From Rhynochetos jubatus (Eukaryota; Chordata; Aves; Eurypygiformes; Rhynochetidae): a stretch of 64,000 nt of DNA. Location: assembly GCA_027574665.1 (NCBI GenBank), contig CM050676.1:4950157-5014156 (forward strand), in the 5' to 3' direction. Positions within the stretch are counted from its first letter, which is position 1; each line of letters begins with the position of its first letter. Of this stretch, positions 11,401 to 24,715 are shown piece by piece. The translations under genes were made by a program, and so were the position numbers. The notes under the pieces were generated by a model that did not search any database, was not told where the DNA came from, and saw nothing but the letters and a program-made list of their open reading frames with translations.

Positions 11401-14400
11401 CCCACCGAGGGACATGAGGGGTGGAGAGGATGGGGTCAGAGGACAGAAATCGGTAGGAAAGCTCCTCCAGTCTCTGGGCACAGCAGAAGTCGTCCCATGT
11501 GATGGTTTGAGTGACACTAAATTTCAGCCGCTGCCCTGGTGCCTTGTCCCATGCACCAGCACCATGCCCTGGTCTGGGGACAAATCATGTATCGCCGGGG
11601 TAGGATGGTTTCAGACAGCTCTCATCGGGCCTGCAGTGCACCAGGCCGTGCTCTCAGAGGGGTGTCTGAAAGTTGTTTTTAAAAAAATACCAAAACCCCA
11701 AACTCTTTGCAATGTTTGCTTATGTAAAATATCTGCTTGGCAGAGACAACCGCATGTCCGATCCCGCCGTGGGTATCAGACCATTTCCACCCCTTTTCCA
11801 CATCAAGATTTTTGCCAGTTATTCCCACTGCTCTGCCTACTTAGTCCTATTTATAGAGCACCTTTCATTGGAGTCTCTAGGCCTTTAACCTTTATTCTTG
11901 GAAAATTATTCACTTCTTGGACCTGCTGTGGAGCAATTACTCACCAACACTCCTCCCCAGCCTGACTTTAAAGAAATTCCCACGAGGCAGCCCAGAGCTT
12001 CAAACCTCCCTGCAGCCAAACCCTGGCTCTGCCTTGTGCCACAACCTGTCTCGGCTTGTCCCGTGGTTCTCAGCCTGGCTCTGTTGTTCATTCACCTGCA
12101 AAAATGGTTTGCTGCCTTTGATGTTTCTCCAATGAGATCATTCACCTCTGTGTAGGGAGCAAAACACTCCCAATGGGATTCTGGCATGGGCTGGTCGGTT
12201 TCTACACTCTTCTTCCTCATTCTCTTGCTCATCACCTGCTGGGCCACCACAGCTTCTGCCTCTGGTCCTGGTCACTGTAGGGCAGAAGAGCCCAGGGTGA
12301 CCATGGTCCATGGCGGTGGTTGCTGCCCCAGCTGGGAATGGCTTCCGTGAGAATGAAAGGGGGGAGTGGCCTCCCCCCCGCCCCAGCATTTCTGTAGCAC
12401 CCTCCTTGCGTTACTTAGGGACAGAAATAATCAGGAGGCGGTTAGAGTGGGTTTCAGGTGGTGTGGGGGCTCCATCCAACACTGCAAGAGGCTGATGGGG
12501 ATCAAGAGGGCTTGTGTACCTCGCACCTCTGGAGACGCAGAGGTGGTTGAAGGGGCGGTGTCTCATGCTCTTCTCGCTTTTGCTGTGGACATCCCTGGAT
12601 CTAGAATATGAAATCAGCTGCAGAGACCTGAGGGTGGCTTGGACACTGTGCTCTGCTGATGAGACCTGGCTGCTTCCTGAGATGCAGGGGCCTGAGCCTG
12701 TCACAGTGTTTGGAGATGGGAAGGCTGCTGGTGCCTGAGGCTCCTCCTGCATTTCCTATGGAAAGAAAACCCTCGTGGTTTTGAATGGCTAATTTGGGGC
12801 CTAACTTGGGGTTTGAGGAGGGAATTCTTTCAGGCTGTTTGCATTTCACTGGAACAAAAAAAACCCAGCAGAAGGACTCAGTTGGCTTTGCCTTCATACC
12901 TCCCAGCATGGAGCGGGCTGGGCACATGTGGGGCAAGGAGGAGGGAGGGGAGCTGATGAAACCGTGGGTAGCGGTGGTTACACCTTGGTCTTGGAGCTGT
13001 GTGGCAAGCGTGCATCCCTTCTTGGGCTTTGCTCTGCCCTGGGACTCCATGCTTGAAAGTGAAATGCCTGCCCCAGAGCTGGGAAAGGCCAAGGCAGTTC
13101 CTGCCCTGTGCCCTGCCAAGCCCCCTTCAGCTGCTGTGCCTGGGGTTTCTTCCAGGGTGTAGCCTGCACCTGGATCCAGGGCCTTGATCCTTTAGTTGGG
13201 CTGTAAAACCACTTCAGTGGTCACTGACCAAGGGATTCGAGGGTGCAGCCGGGGTCAGAGCCTGGCTGGCATGACACTGAGCACCTTGCTGCTGGGAGAA
13301 GACTGTGGAGCAGCTCATCTCCTGCTGTTCTGCCCACTCATGCACCAGTGTTGCCATTTTTTAATAACTCCATCATCACTTTAAATAGCTGTTACTACCA
13401 GAGCCCGGAGGCTCCTGCCTCGGGTCCTCGCTGGCTGCGCACGCAAGCAAACACCGACACGCTGCTGTTTCCCGTGCGAGTCTCTGCACCTACCTGCCCC
13501 ATCCTGGGGCGCATTTCATTACTTAGTGCCTTTTTGCCAAGAAATACCAGACTGGTGTTGTAGATGATCATGGGAACTAATTCAGCCTGTGCCAAACTCA
13601 ACTGCTGTGATCCAAGGTATGATCACAGAGGGCTACGTCCTGCCCTGAAATATGGCATGGGCTGCCAAAACCGGAGTGAGAATGGGGTTGGTTGGTTTCT
13701 TCAGGAGGGAAAAGAGAAGGGTCAGAACAAGCCTCAGTACTCACACCGTCACCTGGTATTGGTGAGAAAACAACATAAAAACCAGGGCAGTGCTCCAGAC
13801 TGAGTGATTGCTTAACTCGGGAGCCACTCTCATGGAGGTACTTGTCCACATCCCTGTAAAGACCTTTCCCCAGTCAGGTGGGCAGGAGCCTGCTTTCATG
13901 CGAGGAGTCTGCTTTCGTTCAAGGGTCATTCTTCAATCTTCTGCTCTGTCATTCATAAAAAAAATCTGCCTAAGCTTGTATTCACCATGAAAAATTGGTG
14001 TTTGCAGCCTGGCTTTTCCAGGACATTCGCTTTCTTCTGGTGATGGCAGGGAGCTGTGAACGAGCATCAGTCCTAAAGACGGGCCTTTTTGATGCCGAAG
14101 AGCCACAGCTCCCTAATTTCCTCATAAATCCAGTATAACCCCATGGATTCAGGGAAGCTGCCTTGGATTTACACGAGCAACTCTCCTCCTGGCTTGCAAC
14201 CCAACATCTCGAGTGAAGTGTTTGCAATTCAGCAAAGCCCTTGCAGGCTGCGGGTATTAACAGCGACCCACGAGCATAAACCACAGTGGCATCACTCCTC
14301 TTAGTGACGCACGGATGGACCCTGCGCAGGCTCCTGGCCACGGGTACTGAGAGCAGAGCAATGCTCCTGGAAGGCTTTTGTGTTTGTGCTGCAGGGTGGA

Positions 14401-17400
14401 GGGGAAATTTAATTGCTTGGCTGCTGCTCGTCGGCTCCAGCCAAAACACACTGGCTATGGCGTGGCAGAGCAGGGTGCTGGCTTCACGGGCTCTGGATGC
14501 TTGGTGGTGTGTGGTCAGCAGAAGCCAGGTTTATGGCAAGGGAGGATGCTCTGTTCTCTGTCCATCTCTGCCTGCTTGTCCTTTCCTTCAGCCAGCCACA
14601 GCCACAGGTTTCTTGTAGTTTGGTCACGGCTGTGGGGAGTCTCAAGCCTTATTTTACACACAAATCTCATTGCCGTGCTGTTCGATCAGGACATAGTGTA
14701 GGAACAAGTGACCAGCAGGGACGTTTTGGGAAAGGACTAGAAAACATTAAATACCATAAGCTTTGATGTCTCCTAACTAAGCCCAGGAGGATGAAAACCG
14801 ACAGCTCTACAGTTCCTGCAGCCCTTCGAGCAGGACAGACGCAAACAGTTATTTATTTACCTCGTTGCAGTGGAATTGCCTGCACTGGCCAAACCCTGGT
14901 CTACAGGGTGACACTAGGGATGGGGGGTGAAAAGGAGAGAAAACAGAATAATTAAAAACATGGCTTTGCAAAAGGGAGTTTGCTGCTATTTTAGGGCCTA
15001 AATGGTTTGGTTCTTGCTTGTTATTATTACATAATGTATTTCATTTGGCATCATTTTATGCAAGAAGGGAAAGAGAAAGCTGGAGCAGAAGGGAACTTCA
15101 CTCAAAAATCTTGTCTCCAGGTCCCAGCCTTTCCTGTGCTGCAGAAAATGAACAGAGTAGTTTGGAAACCAGATAAAATTTTGCAGAAGGAAAGTCATCA
15201 TCAAAGTTTCCAAACCTCGGAGAGGAGACAACACACATCCATGAGAACCTCAGCGAGTGCCTTTCAGAGAGCCCTGGACTTGTCAAGGCACGGATTTTTA
15301 TTGTCGTGTGTCTCATGGCTGGCACTGGGTTACCAGGGCTGACCCTCCTCGCTCCTGTCCCACAGCGCAGCAGCTCCCAGCAAGGACTGCACACATCCCC
15401 CTGCCGTGGCACAGGGATGAAAGGAGTTTCTCTAGACATGGGCCTATTGCTTGTGCAATGGCTGCTCAGTCCCACTGGGGATTCACAGTGTTATTAGGGG
15501 TGTCAGGACAACCTGGAGTCCTGAGAATGGTGTTAAAACCAGCAGGGCCTGCTCTCCCATGGGGTGTCGTCCTAAAGAGTCCAGCTGCAGCAAGAAGCGT
15601 TCTTTGCAGGGTGCTCACTTGGAGCAGAGGAAAGTGGCTCCTTCATTGGGTGGGATTTGGAAAGGGAGGAACGGGGCTGCTTCTGCAGAGCCCACGGTGC
15701 CAGCACAGGGTACCAAACCTCAGCCCGTAAAGTCACTAATGACCTGGCCACTGCCCTCCCTCAGGAAAGTCAAAATGGGGAAGATTTGTGGTTGTTGGGA
15801 TATTACTCCCAGCCCGTTCCAGCACTTCTTACCCAAAGCTTCACTTTCCCTTTAATCACCTTTTGCCTCAGTTTCCCCTGGTATGGCTGTTTCAGACCGA
15901 TAGAGCAACAGCCCCGAGCAGTGGCCCTTCAAGGGATAAACATCACGGCCACTTTCCGTGTTCCCAAATGGCACTTTCAAGGACAGTTCATTTGAAATGT
16001 CATGTTCAAACACAGTCGCGTGCTTGTATTCTCCTCGGAGGTACGAACAGCTGTAAATCTTCAAAGAGAATAATGATTAGCCCTAAGCGGCACTGGGCTG
16101 TGAGAAAACGGATCATAGAACAATTACTGAAAGCAGCCGAGACTAAAAGTAGCATTTAATGGGATCCAGCACCTTCTGTTCCCACCGACCTGAATGCTGA
16201 TCCCTCTGGCAGGCAAAGGGAGTGAAAACCTCTGAGATTTGTAAGTCAGAGTATTTAGGTCACACGTGGATTAGAGTGTGATCAGGTTGTCTTTAATGTA
16301 CAGCTGCTCTGAATACCTTTAGATCATACAGTGTGCTGAGGGATCAATGCTTCCAGCAGTGAGGTGATGGGGTGAGCCTGGTGAAAGGTTCTCCCTCTGG
16401 CAGCATCGCGGCTGCCAGTGGCACAGTGGGTTACCCGTACTCACCTGCGTGTGATCCCAACTGCTGCCCTGAGGGCGATGGGGCCGGAGGCCTTCCCTGT
16501 GGGCAGGATTGCTGCCTGCAGTACATCCCTGCACTGTGCTCGTCCCTGCTCAGACATGAATGTCATGGTGAGGGAGTAGGTACAGGGCAGAAGGGACTTC
16601 CCACACCCTCTCTGTTGCCTTTTAGCAGAGACCTAACAAGCTCATTTCACTTAAGAGCACATCTGCATGGCTCTCAGCTAGTTACACATGTTTGACGTGG
16701 TGTTTTCTGCCCGTGACAGCCTGATCTCTTGTCACGGTGCTGAGTGGCCCAAGCACAGGCCAGTCCTGCAGAGACCAGGACCCGAGGGCAGGACCACAGC
16801 TGTTCCTTGTCCTGCTCAGGTCTGCCAAGCTGAGGCCTGTTCCCAGCATCGTTCCTCCATTGCCACTGGGAAAGATCATGAGGCAACCCAGACCCTGAAC
16901 ACAATCAGGACTCTGCTGCCAGGTGGGCCTGTGTGTCCAGCACAGCTGCTGCTCTGTCCCTCAATGGACGGCTCTAGCTCAGGGGCAGAGAGCCAGAGGT
17001 GACATGAGAGTGTTTCTCTGGTGGATGTGATCACTTTTGCCACCCTCAGCTGGACAAACATGCCTCCAGGTGGTTGAGCTGTTGCTCAGTCAACAGCATC
17101 ATGCTCCTGACCACCCCGTGGTGGTGTGTCCTCCCAGCCTGTTCCATAGGCAGCATGTCCCCTTGCCTTTAAATGAAGACCCGTGGTGTTTCTGGCTTGC
17201 CGTCCCACCAGGCTCACCCACAGCTAACAGCTTGGGGTAAGAGGAAGAAGATGGCCCTCAAAGGTGCTGCAAACTGCGATTCCTTAAACCAGGAATGGCC
17301 TGAGATGGTGCCTGTCCTGCAGAGCTCCTGACTTTTCCCTCTCCAGTTCCACACCATGTCAAACCCTCGCTCAGGGACAGGAGGCAAAATATACCCTCAG

Positions 17401-20400
17401 GTGTGCTTTCCTGTCTAACTGAAGCTACAGGGAAGGGCCCAGGTCTGAGTTCTTGCAGCAGTTCACTATCAGATGCTTTCCCTTAGCTGAAGAGAGTAGG
17501 GCTGCGTCCTGCAAGCAGCCAGCCAGGGCATGGCACCAGGCAGCGGAGCCTGTCCAGATATCGGAATATCGGAGAGGGTTTGTGGGTATCAGAAAGGATG
17601 CTCCATCTCTCTCTCTGGCTGGCTTCCTCCAACACGGGCAGCGCTACCCAACCCCACTGCAATGCCTCGTGGCGTGAAGCCACAGGAACATCCCCCTTCC
17701 AAAATGCTCCAGGCTTTCAATTAGCTGCACCTCCGCAAGGAGATTGCTCAGCTCAATGTATCTAAAATCTCCTGTGATGATAGATCGTGATTTGACAGAG
17801 GCACAGCTGGCAGAGAGAAGACATCTCTTCACTTCCTGTAACTTCCTGAGTGCTTCATTCAATGCCAGTGCTTGTAAAGGTCTGTGGTTCTTGCAATCAT
17901 GTGGAGAAATAATCTCCCTGGCTGACGCTGATGTGTTGCTACCTCGGGGTAAGGAGGCAGCAGCTGTGTTTCGGCACACAGACATTGCACAACCATTCAG
18001 GATGGGAAGAGCTGATGTATGCTGGATCCAATTGAAAGAGGAATTTTGGGTCAGCAGAATATTGTTGTCAGTGCTGGGACATGGCTAGGTTGCTATGGGG
18101 ACACCAGTGCCTTTAGGTTTTTGATCATGCAAGGAATCAGGATGCTCTTTCACCTGATTTCCCTGAGAAATCCTGTTTCTGTTACCCTCTAATCCAGCCA
18201 CCAGCCCTGCTCCCCCTCTGATCACATCTCAGCCCAGTGGCAACCTTCAACCACATCTAAGAGAAGGGTGGAGGGCTCCGAGACACGAAGCACCTACAAC
18301 AAGCCCATGCAATGCCTGGTGCCACATCCATCTCCAGTGGGTATTTGTTGCCAGCAGCTGTGAGGCAGCGCGCTGTGGCTCAGTCGGTGGTGAGAGGAGC
18401 TCATCTGCGTAGCCCCAGATCAGCCAGCACCCACTGCCACCGGGACGATGCCAGCATGGAGTTGACAGGCCTCTGGCTGGAACTGGGACAGACCTACAGA
18501 GCTGTCCTTTGCCAGGGGACCTGGGTTTAGCAGACAACATCCAAATTCCCATCTTCAAAAGCAGGTCAAGAGCCCAACCCTGCCTACGTGAGGTGTTGGA
18601 GGATAAGTGCCTCAAGGGCTGGAAGAAGGTTTTTGATTCCCACGTCTCGGGAACCCGTGTGGGCAGGTCTGGTGGAGCCAGGGAGGAAATCTGGGGCAAA
18701 GACCTGCAGCCATTCCAGGTTCAGGCTGAGAGCTGGGGCGGCAGAAACCCACTGGTGCAGCCGACTCGAGCATCTACCTCCCTTGTACCTGCAGCAGGAG
18801 GAGCCAAAGTCGGGCTGGGGCTGCGGTAGCAGCAGGGCCTCTGGGGAGAGGAGGAGTTGCACAGAGAAAAGGAAAATTCATCCCCAGAACTAACCTGTGC
18901 CGAAAATAATCAGTGACTAATTTTATGTCTTTATGATTGCCTTTTAACTGCGAGTTATTAAAGACTGGGAGAAAGAAGATTATGTCCTGGTGGGAGGATA
19001 AGTGAGTGTTGCCATGGAAGTGAGGGGATGCTGCAGCACAGTTCGGTCTGTCTGGACCACGGCAGAGCCCCACGGGCGGCTGGCATACTGCGGCCAGGGA
19101 CGCACCCGTGTGAATCCGAGGCAAGCTGGCAGCCCGGGAAGTCAGAGAAGATAGGTTTGTGTTATCGAGCCAAAGCCAGAGAGTCAATATTTAGCCTGAA
19201 CACAGAGCCCAGCCCTTGTGCAGCCGGGTCCCCATCCATCACGCTGCTCGATTGCGCTCCGGAGCTCTTCCAGCTTTCTCTCCGCCTGGTCTCACAGCCA
19301 GATCATGTTTCCCCCCTCTCTGAGCTAACCCTGTCCCAGAGATACTTTTATCAGTCTCAGGACAAGGGGGAAGCCAGGATTTGGGGGGTTTGAGGGATTA
19401 GGGAAGAATTTGCCTCTGGGAATCTCTTTCCTCCATCTGACTGGGATAAATTGTCCAATGGAGATGGAGGCTTTGCAGCCCGGTGGGGAACTGCTCAGAG
19501 CTAAATGTGTGGAGGCAAAAACACTCGTGGTTCCTCCTCACTGCAGGAACTGAGTGTTGGAATGTCCTGGAAAGGGTGGGGACCGCTCTCAGTGCTGTGG
19601 TCCCACCCAGGACAAAGTGGGAGGACATCTTTCCTGGGCTCGGTGCAGGCAGACGTGGCCCGTTCCACCCCCGGGCTCTTTGCTGGGAGGACCCGCTCGC
19701 TGACAGGAGGCAGAAACAAGCTTACGAAGCTGCAGGTACCAGGGGAAACATGATTAACAGGAAGAAGAAGGGATTTTTATTTGCTCTGTTTATGATTTTC
19801 TGCTTTCATTATGTCCCTATAAAGCAAACATGCCTTGCCAGTTAACAGCCGACCTTACTGGAGTGGGAATAAATCTGAGAAAGCTACCCTTGGCGTGTGT
19901 GCCCGCAGCCCTGGCACGGTGTGGGGGGCTGTGTTTACAGCTCCATCCCTTCCTCCATCTGCATTCAGCTTCTGCGGCACATTATTTATACAGCAGCAGG
20001 GTTCACGGCGTGCTCAGTCTTGTCTCTGCCAGAGAGGGGAAATCCCTACCCTGGAAAGCAGACGGCTACTCCTGATTTCATTTGGTGCAAGATCCTAAAG
20101 CAGGACCATGACCCAGTCTCACTGGGTGTCTGGAGCCCTAGAAAAAAGCTAAGTCCCCTCCAGGATGCCAGTGCCCAGGTTATTCCTCCTTTAGATCTTG
20201 CAATCAAAACCCTTTTGCACCTCTGCTAAAGAAAACTGTCAATACTGCAGATGTGAAATGTCACAGTTTCAGGGTATTTTTAAACCTGAAGCCTTTCAGG
20301 AGTGGCTATCCGTCAGAGATGGCCTCACAGCAGGATGCCTCCACGATGTGCCAGGCTGGTACCAGCCACAGCTGCACCATATCTTCTGGCACAGGCGCTT

Positions 20401-21060
20401 CTGCCTGAGGCTGTACGTGCCCGTGCCGAGCTGCGGGCTCTGGGTGACCTTGCACAGGCAGGACCAGAGCCCTACAGTCCTTTTCAGCTCCCAAATGAGA
20501 GATGCTTCATCTCCTCACTATCCCCTGTGACCAGGAAGCTGCAGTGGGGACCACATTCTTCCCCACCTCCCCCAGAGGTGCCCGTGGCTGCAGCAGGGCT
20601 CCTGGGGACCTGGCTGCAGGAATAGGTACCCCAGGGAAAGCGAGGGGGTCAGAGGGCAAAGGACCTGCTCTAAACACTGGGAAAAAGCAGTTTTCATCCA
20701 GGTTGTCTAAGCACTGCTTGTCCCAGGACTCCCAAGGCTCCTTCTGTTCCCACACCAATGTCTTAGCCATGCCTGGCAGGTTTCTGATCTGCCTCTCTGC
20801 ATCCCTGGCACCCATGTCCATCCCACAGCTGGCTCAGAGACCCCAGGGTGGGGAGCAAACAGCCCCATCTCCCCAATTCATGCCCTTTGGGAAGCGCTTA
20901 CAGAGGGACAACCCCAATCCCGGGTGCCCTTGAGAGCTGCATCCCTCTGCACCCGCCTTGCTGGTGGCAGCCCCTGCTCTCCATGCCTGGGGCTAAACTG
21001 CCTTTTCTGGGGCTGAAGTGCGAGTGCCCCGGCTCCCGGTGATTGGGTGCTATTTTGCTC
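8471..21060. other. Long gene-free stretch with AT-rich patches
   Basis: No coding exon is recognised. AT-rich patches at about 10,030-10,335, 14,980-15,065, 16,000-16,270 and 18,900-18,975 stand out from the surrounding GC-richer DNA and could be conserved noncoding elements, but nothing in the sequence alone proves that. Small direct duplications occur at about 10,490-10,525 (aacttgggctctcaa twice) and 11,303-11,333 (tgcagcacccatgc twice). The longest frame (11,240-11,965, 241 codons) looks like chance. Confidence 0.45.
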
Positions 21061-21152
21061 CGGCAACGGTTCGGCAGCTGTTGCTGTATATTACCCCATA
21101 GAGCCGGAGCCAGCCGGGGGGCTGGAGGAAGGCGGCGGTGGTGGAGCCCCAG
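21061..21152 (+). promoter_or_regulatory. Candidate upstream promoter/first exon of JSRP1 (speculative)
   Basis: A CAGCTG E-box (21,075-21,080) sits just before a TATA-like tatatta (21,087-21,093). A GC-rich stretch follows and ends in a good splice donor, CAG|GTACGA, at 21,152/21,153. The arrangement is what a muscle promoter with a noncoding first exon would look like, 3.5 kb before the JSRP1 coding start. Only the motifs are seen; transcription is inferred. Muscle RNA reads spliced from 21,152 to JSRP1 would support it. Confidence 0.2.
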
Positions 21153-23640
21153 GTACGACTTTCTGTGGCTTTTAACCCTTTCAGTTGGATGCGGGGCAGC
21201 TCACGGACATGGTCCACGGGGCAGCGTTCAGCCTGCTGCCGGCCAGCAACAGGTCAGGGGCCACGGGGCCTGTCCCAGTGCTGCCATGCGAGCGCACACA
21301 GGGAGAGCAGGGCAGGCGAGGGGACTATTTTTGGAAGGTTCTTTGATGTGAGTCAGCGGTAGGGACACCCTTGGGAGTTTGTGCAGGAAACGTCCCAGTG
21401 AGAGCAGAGCAGGACTGGTTATTCGTTGAGTATCTGTAGTTTTGTGCATGTAAGAGAGGATCTGGCGTTTGAGTGTGCATGTAAGGGAGCGGGAGCATGG
21501 GCAGCACTGGGAGGGGATGGACGGGTCGGGCAGTTGTATGGGACGAGTTGGTGTGAGCCGAATGTTGGAGCTGGGCTCTGGGGCTGTGGGTGACCAGCCT
21601 GCCATGGGCCAGCTGTCCGTGGCATCAGTGGCTATCTCTGGCATCAGTGGCCACCCCTGCCAGGCTTGACCAGGGCAGTGGCCATCTGCTTGGTACATTG
21701 GTGCTGGTCCTGCGGGTGACATGACCCATCCTGGCTGGGGATGAGAACCCTACGTGGGCTGTAGAGCCCTAAAATGCCTCCTTCCAGGGCACAGAACCCC
21801 ATCTCCCATCCAGGGAGGAACAGACCCAGACACAGAGCTCATCAGCTCATGGGACAGTGTTAACGCCTGTCAGCACCCGGGGGAGATGGCTGCCTGCCAG
21901 GCCGCCTGGCACGGCTGTTGCAGAGCCCTGCAGCCATCGTGGCAAAGCCTGGCAACACACCCGGGTGCTGGAGCCAGTTTGGGCTCCTCCATCTGGGCGA
22001 AGCCCAAGGGAAGGAGATGTGGGTTTAGTCGGTGACCAGGGACCGCAGTGAGGATGTGGCAGGATGGCTGTGTGCTGCAGGGCACTACTGCCCGCTGACC
22101 GACCAGCATTTGTTTTATCCCTCTCAGTTTAGTGAGAGCTAAGTGACATGGACACACGACTCCGTGAGGTGTCGGAGAAAGACTTGGGATGCCCCAAGGC
22201 CAGCAATGAGCTGCCTGGGCAGGCAGGGAGCACTCAGAGGCAGCCAAGTAAGGACGGGAGAAAAGGTACCTTGTCCTCGTCACGAGCCGGTGGCCAGAAG
22301 TTGCTGGCTGTGGCCATGGCCGTACCCACGCTGCTGCCATGGTGCTTGAAGCTTTGCAGGAGAGGGTCAGCCCAGCAGAGACGGCTCTTTGCAGCACAGT
22401 GAAATCATGGGGCAACCTCAGGCATTGAGGGGCTCACCCCATGGGGACATCGGCCATGGCCACAGCCAAGAGGAATGGAGGTTTGTGCCCTCCTCCATCT
22501 TCCCTGAGCTCATCTTTGCTCAAAAAAAGCGTGAATAACTGTGTAGCTCAAAAACATGACACGCGCTTGGGGGAAAAATCTCTTTAAGGAAAAAATCTCC
22601 ATCTTTGTGCTTTCCTTGGGGCTGGAATCCCCCACCCCAAAATCCGGGGGCAGCTGCTTTGCTTCCCAGCAGAGAAAGGACCAGATCGGCCATCACGAAA
22701 ACAATACCAAAGACTGGGTTTGATTTCCTGTTGAAAGCCAAGACCTTTCAGGCCACGCTTCCCCAGCCAAAAGGTTTCCTCTTATTTATTTGTTTTGATT
22801 CCAATATCGTGTCTTAGATTTCAGTCTGGGAACTGGTATTTTTTTCTCAGCGTTCATTCTTCCACTGGGGGAAAATAAGCTAAGTCCAGCACAAAAGGAG
22901 AAATTCCTGGTTTTGGTGAGGACTTGCAAGGATGCAGCATCCAGATCCCTGCAGAGCAAGGGCTGCACTTGGAGGTGCCAAGAGGGCTGAGGCCATTTGG
23001 CATCAGGACCATGCCGGTGCATCCTCAAAGCGCACCCCAGATCCAGGGGCAGAGAAACCCCTGGAGATCTCGAGGAGCCCAGCACACCGCCCAGCCCTTC
23101 ATGCATCAAACCACTGCAGAGCCCTGGGGACTCTGGTTTTCTGTCCCACTTCAATCTGGGAAAAGCCCTGAGAGTCACCCCGGAGCTTCGCAGTCCTCTT
23201 GGGGGGGACCCTCTTGCAGTCTTCCCTGAGGTCTGGTTGCTCCACAGTAGACAAAGCTTGTGTAGGCTGCAGCCCGAGCTGCCTCCAGCCTTCCACCCTC
23301 ATGTTTTCAGTGTGTCCATGCACACCCTGGGCTGTTCATCCCCCCGTGTGCCTTGGCAGGGAGGTCACCATCCCCCTCAGCTCCAGCTCCCGGGGGATAT
23401 CCAGGATGGTGTCATTCTGGGGCTCAGGAACCCCAGACATGCACCGTGATGCTCTTACACCCCGACCTTTCCAGGTGCTACGGCAATGACCAAGGGGTTC
23501 TGAACCCTCTCGCCAGGGGTGACCTGGCTGGGCTAACTGGGGGAACATGGCCATGATGTCCCCGCCCTGGGTGGCAGCGAGAGGACCATGTATGTGCCCC
23601 CGACACCTGGCAATTCCCACCTCTCTGAATTCACCGCCTA
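21153..23640. other. Gene-free, GC-rich stretch upstream of JSRP1
   Basis: No exon or repeat is recognised. Several donor- and acceptor-like sites occur, but no frame has family resemblance. Confidence 0.4.
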
Positions 23641-23649
23641 ACAGACAGC

Positions 23650-24715
23650 GCTGTGCTTGCCTTTAACAGATGCCGATGCACCGGTGAGCAGCGACGGGGT
23701 AAGCGATAGAGCCCATGTAAGTGTGCGGCATCCGGGGGCCGGGGGCTGCTGAGGGGGTCCCTGCACCGCGGTGGGGGCTGGGCAGGGTGCTGTCCCGCGG
23801 TGGCATGCAGCCCAGGAGGACTCTGCGGGGCGTTGCACCGTGTCCATCCCGGGGCAGCCGAAGGCCGCATCCCTCAGCTGTCGCTGTCACTGCTCCGTGC
23901 CGGTGGGCAGCTCTCCCTCGTGGCACCGACCCGGTGCCGCTGCAGCAGGCCAGCAGCCAGCCCGGCCACCGAACCCCCCGTCCCCGGCAGCACCGAGCGC
24001 AGACCCCGGCGCGTTGTGCTCTCCCTCTCCTCCCAGCACACGGACCCGCTGGCAGCGTGTTCTGGATCCCACCCGCCGCCCGCAGTGGATGTGCAGCCGT
24101 GCTCATCCGGGCTGGGGACGAATCCAGCCCCGAGGGCTGCTCTGGGGTGGGCTTGCTCAAGCGCAGCCCGGGGGGGGTCAGCAGCCGCCAGCCCACCCGC
24201 GACCGCTGCGGCCGCACCCCGGCGCCTGCCCTGCATCACGGAGCCGGCTAGCGGCTAAATCCAGCCTAGCAGGCAATGAAAAACCCCGACGTGTTGTCAG
24301 GCTGCCGCTGCAAGTCTCGCACGGGCGGTGGGTGCTGGAGGAGCCGGTGCCCAGCCTGGCTGGTGCCGCTCGGGCCGGCGGCAGCATCGGCTCAGCCCCG
24401 GGGGGACCGGGCAGTGCGAGCACGGGCTGCAGCGCTCAGGGACGGGGTCCCCCCACGGCTGCTCTGAGCACCCCTTCTTCTGGGAGGGGCACGGACGTGC
24501 AGCCGTGCACCCCATGCTGCTTGTTTTCCCGCCGGCCACACTCGCCCCCCTCCCCGCAGGGGCTAGGGGAGGCGAGGACCCGGCTTGGCGTCTCTGCGTG
24601 GGATCCCGAGGAGCTGAGCTGAGCATGCCAGAGCCAGCGCCGCTCGGCGTGGACAGGAAAGCAGCAGAGAAGAAGGTGGGAGCCAAAGGCGGCGTTGCCG
24701 GGCCTCCAGGTAAGT
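23650..24715. promoter_or_regulatory. CpG-rich region at the 5' end of JSRP1
   Basis: CpG dinucleotides and C/G content rise sharply from about 23,650 and fall after 24,715, covering the first recognised JSRP1 exon. This is the likely promoter/CpG-island region. Long frames on both strands here (up to 283 codons) come from the absence of AT-rich stops, not from coding. A splice-like mini-exon (acceptor ttaacag before 23,670, donor CCG|GTGAGC at about 23,683) is present but unproven. Confidence 0.5.

Noticed and set aside
11240-11965. 241-codon plus-strand frame, the longest in the left region
   Set aside because: Cys/Pro/Ser-rich, with local duplication, no domain and overlapping frames on both strands; most likely chance.
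15855-15890. cctcagtttcccctgg, resembling the reverse strand of MIR
   Set aside because: Only one short block matches and the flanks do not follow the element.
17644-17985. Minus-strand frame with rather protein-like composition (LNEALRKLQEVKRCLL region)
   Set aside because: No family recognised, no matching exons nearby and no convincing splice context. Could be revisited if transcripts exist.
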